From assembly GCF_914767665.1 (NCBI RefSeq), contig NC_059504.1, forward strand, positions 4,838,501-4,902,500: DNA of 64,000 nt. Reading direction: 5' to 3'. The position numbers and the translations under genes were made by a program. Origin of the DNA: Harmonia axyridis (taxonomy: Eukaryota; Arthropoda; Insecta; Coleoptera; Coccinellidae). How positions within the stretch are numbered: position 1 is the first letter of the stretch; each line of letters begins with the position of its first letter. Shown here piece by piece: positions 58,031-64,000 of this stretch. The notes beneath the pieces are model-generated. The model did not search any database and was not told the origin of the DNA. It worked only from the letters and a program-made list of their open reading frames with translations.

Positions 58031-59844
58031 AAACATTTGATCAGCATCATGAGTTCCACAACATATAAAAAATTCGGTAAAATTCACTGAAAACCTATTT
58101 TTCTTTGATGCGGTGCGTGGTCAAGATTTTTTGCATCTGAAATGGTACTACATTTTAAGATTTTTGCTTCGTTTGTCCAAACATTGCTAGCAAAAAAAAA
58201 ATTTGAACTCCTCTGGTATTTCAGACCGTAGCATATATGATTGATTGCTTTTTCTGGGACGCCCTGTATATGTTATCAACATAAATAACAAACAATGACC
58301 ATTCATACTGAGTGGAACACTTTAATTTCCGTTAGAGCAAAATGCAAGAACCGATACAATCAGACCTATCGATGAAGAATATAGTCCAGTATTGGAAAAA
58401 AAAATTGTGTTCTAACTGAATCAATCTAAACGCTATCAATGCAGTGCTGTTGGGTGGAATAATTCTTGATTTATAAACTACCGTCTAACGATATCTGGAG
58501 CATCTTTGATCGATACCCTGCTCTTACACAACTGTTTACGTTTAAATCAACGATCTGACATAAACATGCGATATTCTTCTTACTGTTACACTGGAAACAG
58601 GAAGTTCTAGTTCTGTAAGCTCCGTACTCGATCCTTCAATTTAATGAAATTGCAAGAACGCACTTAAGAAGGAAACGGAAAACGTATTATCCTTCCCATT
58701 TTGTCAGATATCACTATAATATCTAAGCCCATGAGATTACTCATTTCACGATAGACTTCTTTTGGACAACCGTCTCATTCGGAGCTCTAGGATAATAGCT
58801 CGACAACACCTGTCCCATTGAGCACGTACTATTGGAGAAGAATGCCGAATGGAAATATTCTGTTCCCATCTCATTGAGTATAGGTACCGTTATCTAATAA
58901 ATCACGAGCACAACTTCAAACCGGTGTCTCCGAAATTCAATGCAGCGTTTTGACGAAACAGGTATTTTCTTCGTTTTGGACGCTTTCCACTACGCTTAGT
59001 GGTTGGAGGTGCAGTAGTAAATAAGATATACTGGGAGTGAGATTACCTGAATGCGCTTGTATATCTCCTGTTCATTATTTATAGCCAAGGGATCATAATA
59101 AGCTTGTAGTGGAGAGCCTAATAGAATCTATTCTGGTTTGTTTAATGCTGTGGCATTCAGAAACGTGGATAAGAAATTGTTGTTTTGGAAGGGTTTCCAC
59201 TATTCGTAAACAGGACAATAGAGTATAAACCTGCAGTATACTCTGAAAATGCATCAGGATCAGCAAATGCCATCAAAGAAATCTTGAATTCCCTTCAAAT
59301 TAAAAGCTCCTAAACTGAAAGGTTTAGTTGTCAACAAATATATTCTCCAACTGAGGCACGAAACACTAGTAATTATGTTTGCAATGTTTGTTTTAATCCG
59401 GCTCGAAGGACCAATATATCGGTTGAATTGATTCAATCTATGAGTTGCAGTAACAACTGTTCCCCAGAGTTTTGAAATAATTAAATTCAAAGTTGAAACT
59501 CGCTTTAGCAAGAGTGATCTATAGATGAACTGTACGGATTTTCTGCAAAACAAGCTGTGTGAGAATCCTTGATGATTTTTCTGGGGTTTGACTGATCTCA
59601 GGAGGTCTTATCTGCTTTATTTTGATGCAGAATACTCCCACGACCTGGATATACATGTGTTGGCGCTAGGAAAGTAATCACTACATTCCTACAGGGAATT
59701 TTATTATTCTACTAACACTCTATAGAGTGCAGAGCAAAACAGACTGCATCGCGTTGAAATTTTTTTTAAATTTTCATATCTGCCGTATCGCAGTAGAAAT
59801 TGACGGTGTTGCCAAATATCACTCGACGAATTATGAAGTTTACG

Positions 59845-59960
59845 TAGTATTCAGGGTTGTTAGAATGTCTGAAATAGTATATTCTAAACAAGTTGCAGAA
59901 TGGGCCAGAATTGCCTTCTGCATCGAGTATAAGACGATATTTTCTCTATTTCAGTCGAGT
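59845..59960. repeat. Dispersed repeat, family R1, copy 3 (partial)
   Basis: It shares gtatattctaaacaagttgc and gacgatattttctctatttc with copy 2 at 39055-39205, but lacks the first half. Confidence 0.5.
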
Positions 59961-61999
59961 TTTGTGAAAAATCGTCGAAATTCAATGAAAAATTCAGATT
60001 ATATATTATAGTGATTTTTGTATTGTATCTTGGCAGTTGGTGTGACTGTTTCGAAAATTGACAGATTACGGAATTCGAATATAAATCGTATATTTCGAAT
60101 TTTGAAATAATTTACAATTACGCATCAAATTCGTGAATTATGTCTGACAAAATCAATTTGACACCTCCAGAATCAAGAGAAATTGCGAATAATATTGCAA
60201 ATCACTATATCCAAATATTATATTGATAATTATTGACGTTTGTTGAAATTTGATAGGATTGGAAGTCAGTATAGACAACCACCAAACGAAAAATATAACT
60301 GAAAACGATGCTGTAATGAGTTCATTACAGTACAGTTTTCAGAACTGTAATGAACTCATTACGATACTGAAATAGAGAAAGTAATATATTGAGCAATGAT
60401 GGTTTATGAACTACATGAGTGTGGTGATTGGTCGTTTTATAAAAGAAAGAGTGAATTGAGTTTGAACCTTTTTCAAATTGCCACTACTAGCTTGAGATTT
60501 GTTTTTAGAAAACCATAATGAGAGGACTGTTTTTTTTTCATGAGATATTGTAGGTTACATTCGTTGTTGTTTGGAAAATGGATAAAAATACTTGAAGGTT
60601 GCGAAAAACGTCATAAAGTGCAATTTATTATGCATATCTAGAAAATTCAGCTAGAGGAAAGATGGAGAATCTTAACCAAGATATCTCAAAGTATATTCGT
60701 TATCAAAATATCGAAATTGGCGTCCCCCAAACTGTGTCACACATCGCATGTCCATCTCTATGACGATGTGAGTTATCCGAACAGGTTCCAGATATATAAG
60801 ACAGCGGTGTGACCATAAAGACATCGAACAGTTATTGTACGGTATTGAAACTGTATCTTCTCCGAGGAAACAGATGTAGTTGATGGAAAATTGTATTGAT
60901 CGCGGGTTACAAAAAGAAGTAACAGATTGTCGAGTCTAGAGGACGTGATGGGGAATCGATACGGCTGGTTAAAAAAAAAAAAACTGTGGTTTGGCCATCT
61001 CGACGATGAGTTCGAAGACTTCCAATTTTAAGGTGCTTGTTGGAACAAAAGAGCGAGACTTGGGTACATGAGGAGGGAGGAGTTGAGAGATGGAGGATGT
61101 GTCATTATTTCAGACCTAATCTCTGCCTTGTTTTTTCTAATAGGGTATTGAAGATCTTCAACACACACACACACTGTTTGAAATCTTCGTCCTGCTTTTG
61201 GGTTCATTATTATCTATTATATCATAAGGCTAATGACTTTGATCGACTAGCATTATCGAATTGTTTGAAGCATTAGATTGCTTGAAAAAAACACGATGGT
61301 ATGGTATTTCAAAAACTTATTATAGGTACATGGAAGAATATGAATATTATCAATGTGAAGATGATTTGGTAGTCATTCAAATGAAAGTGAATTGAGAATG
61401 ATGGATGATCAAAAATACGTTTTTTTTTGTTGTTTCAAAATGCATGTGTACTTATTTGTCTGAAACTTCATATCAATGAATTTTCGATTTGTTTTTGTTT
61501 TAGTTTATTATTTAGTTCATTTTCGAGTATAATTGATTTTTGATTATCTATAAAACTTCAATTTTTGTAAGTGGTGTCATGAGATAAATTATTTTTACTT
61601 TTTGTTCTTGAAATGAACCGAAACAGCGAGTTCACATAATGAAATCCTAAAATTTTATATCTAGTTTTTGGTAGTTTGAAACTCGTTTGAAAAACCGAGA
61701 GTTTGTTCATTTTTCAATGTTTTGCAATTATAGATTGTAAAATGCAACCAACAAACTATCAAAACTGTAAATCTCTGAATCTATCCAAGGAACCCAGTAG
61801 ATACAACAAATAACGATAATAATCCAATTTGAAATCAAACGCCTTTCAACTGAAACCACATGCACAAAACCATGAAATTTGAAACGTGTGAAGATATGAA
61901 GTGGAATATTTTTTCCGCCAAGTTCACTACACACTACAACCAATAATGTAAGAATTACGAAATTCACAGCGTTACTCTGATATATACTCATGTAGGTAC

Positions 62000-62180
62000 G
62001 TGCAGGAATCATTATTCTATATGTAGTGGACTTGGATAAGCTGTTAGAACTATCGATGTATACTCTATTTGGTGTATATATTCGAAAACGTTTCTTTACA
62101 ATGCCTATTCGAAATTATAGCTCTCTATATAATGTGAACGCTTGAATTTAGAGCTGTGATGCAATGATCAAATTTCCTTT
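62000..62180. repeat. Diverged direct repeat R3, copy 2
   Basis: Partner of 57840-58030 in the same orientation; it may be an old element or a remnant of a local duplication. Confidence 0.45.
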
Positions 62181-64000
62181 GCAGTGTTTTCTTAAATAGT
62201 AGAGATATTCCATGAGGTACTAGGTGAAAGAAAAAGCTCTATTGGAATTTTCAATGTTTCTCATTAACACTCTTGTACCGACCTTCGAATAAAGATCAGT
62301 ACATTTAACGAACAAACCGGTGTTATACTTACAGTTTCCTGTCATCTACTTGCAACCACATCGTTTACGTTTTATACTATTCTCATGAAAACTTTCGATC
62401 GGAAATCGACTTCTATGTTCTACATCAACGACCGCTGGGTATTCCTCGCACCGCTTCTAGCAAAGGTTTTTGATTTCTTCCGGATCGATCTGTGTCAAAG
62501 ACGCAATTAAATTATTTCAATCGAAGACCGATTTGAAAAACGTCCAGTTTCGAACGAAATTTTATTGGTGCAAACATGCTTTGCAATGAAATGCGCGATT
62601 GGAACGAGGTCTATTCATTTTTGATGGCCTGAAGAAGGTAGAAAATCATTCATTTACGAAAGAGAAATTGATTGACAGTTATTCTAATTGATTGAATTTC
62701 TAGTAAAAAAAGTAGTAAGAATGTTTTTTGTTCGTAAGAAAAATCGGAAAAATCTTTTTCCAATTATTGTTGATTCGGCTCTAGTCGTTTGATTTCAATA
62801 ATCATGCTTTGGCATTGAAGAGAGTTTTTCGAACAATATAATTTTCAATTGTGTGCAATGTAAATGATATAAGCTCAGTAGCTCCAAAATGCTAATAAAT
62901 AATGTAGTTTGAAGGCAAAATTGGAATGATTAAATCAACAAAAAAGTACATGAATAAACTAAAGAAATAAGGAAAATTAGAGGAAAAGTTGTTAGACCTA
63001 AAGGGGTTTGATGATGTAAGTAGCTTTTATACGTTTATCTCTCTCGAATTTAAATTTTGTGTTGGTTATTGCTCTTTTCTAAGATGACGATATTTTGTGG
63101 TAGATTATCGAATTGAATCTGATATCAAGGTAAGATAAGAAGTCATGGAATGAATTCAACACGGGAAATCGAATTGTTGTTACATATAACAAGAAAAATA
63201 AATCAATCGTAGATATTCAGGGATAGAAATTTATTTCGAAACATCCGACCAAACTAGAAGCTAAACTAACACAAGAAAAATTCATCTATTCAAATAAAAT
63301 ACGGTCCTGATGAATACTTCGGATCTTTTATGGAATGGCGACTTCATAATTCAATCAATATGAATAGCAAACCCCTCGAGGTTATGTAACCTCATTTTGA
63401 AGTGAGCCATCTAGTTTAGAACAACCTTAATTGAATTAAAAATTTACGTTTGATGTGCTCTGATAAGTTTGGGCTTGAATATTATATTCAGTATAATGGA
63501 ATTCTCAAGATATCTATAAGTATATAAAAAATTTAATTGACTCCGCAGAGTTGTAAACAGATTTCAAGTATGTACCCGTTCCCCTATTCTGTCTGTATTC
63601 AAAAAGGGTCATTTCATGTTTTAATAACTGGTCAAGTGTTGATCGTACTCGTGCTGGTACAGTCATAAAAGAAGCATTTGATTCTGGAACCCACGCAGTA
63701 CGAATACTATGATTCTATTCTTCTTCTAAATTTAAAGGCAATGGTTCATGTCTCGTTGCTAGATTGCTTGGGAAATGGTCTTCGGTTTGGGATTGTGTTT
63801 TGTCTTCTAAAGACGTCTCTATTTGCAGCCTGTCAGTTAAACTTTAATGCTATTTCGTAATGTTGATTTGCTATGAAGTACAAATGTATCTTCTTGGCCA
63901 TTTGTAGACATTGACAGTTATCCCAGAAATTCCAGATATTTGCCTGGGTTTTTCTAATACGTTTCCATACTTGTCATTAATAAACGGCGCTCTTTATCCT

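Larger units (their letters stand above)
57651..64000. other. Intergenic, no gene recognised
   Basis: AT-rich DNA with short ORFs only. It holds R1 copy 3 (59845-59960), an inverted repeat at 60311-60360, a (AC)n run near 61159, and a diverged duplicate pair (57840-58030 and 62000-62180). Confidence 0.5.

Noticed and set aside
1..64000. CRISPR arrays, tRNA and rRNA genes
   Set aside because: No regularly spaced repeats and no tRNA-like box pair or rRNA segment was noticed by eye on either strand; a covariance-model scan would be needed to exclude a tRNA fully.

Overview
The window reads as insect nuclear DNA, most likely from a beetle or another holometabolous insect. The evidence is AT-rich sequence, small spliced genes with GT-AG introns, a spalt-type zinc-finger gene, and a dense load of mariner/Tc1, hAT-like and MITE copies. 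The order is an inference; nothing here fixes the species. No bacterial, organellar, CRISPR, tRNA or rRNA feature was recognised.

Genes lie in about 13-38 kb. (1) A spalt (sal) transcription factor gene runs on the + strand. Seven exons can be joined with matching phases from 14690 to 22963, and a short candidate first exon lies at 13158. Its zinc fingers occur in the spalt order: a single N-terminal finger, a pair, a triplet, a pair, a pair. (2) A four-exon secretory-pathway cyclophilin gene (204 aa, with signal peptide) lies on the - strand at 25282-26308. (3) Divergent from it, the N-terminal half of Rab3GAP1 lies on the + strand at 26938-28533. Two clean exons are present, but the catalytic half is not found in the window. 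(4) A four-exon type I membrane protein gene (869 aa: signal peptide, LRRs, Thr-rich stalk, FN3, TM, long tail) lies on the - strand at 29451-38300. I find no convincing protein-coding gene in 1-13 kb or 38.3-64 kb.

The rest is intergenic or intronic DNA rich in mobile elements. There are four copies of a mariner-related family with a D-D-D triad; two of them share one internal deletion, and these two sit in introns of sal and of the LRR gene. There are four copies of a SETMAR-like mariner, an internally deleted mori-type mariner, two Tc1-type copies (one with long TIRs and a DD34E triad), and four copies of a hAT-like non-autonomous family with TCAAG-rich ends. A 0.9-kb foldback element and several MITEs are also present. 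One MITE sits in the divergent cyclophilin/Rab3GAP1 promoter region.

The four genes have no obvious shared pathway. sal is a nuclear developmental regulator, the cyclophilin folds proteins in the ER, Rab3GAP1 regulates Rab GTPases, and the LRR/FN3 protein is a probable neural or epithelial surface receptor. I did not find an evident new biological system. The points most worth checking are the half-length Rab3GAP1, the shared-deletion mariner family close to a splice acceptor, the candidate sal first exon and the foldback element.
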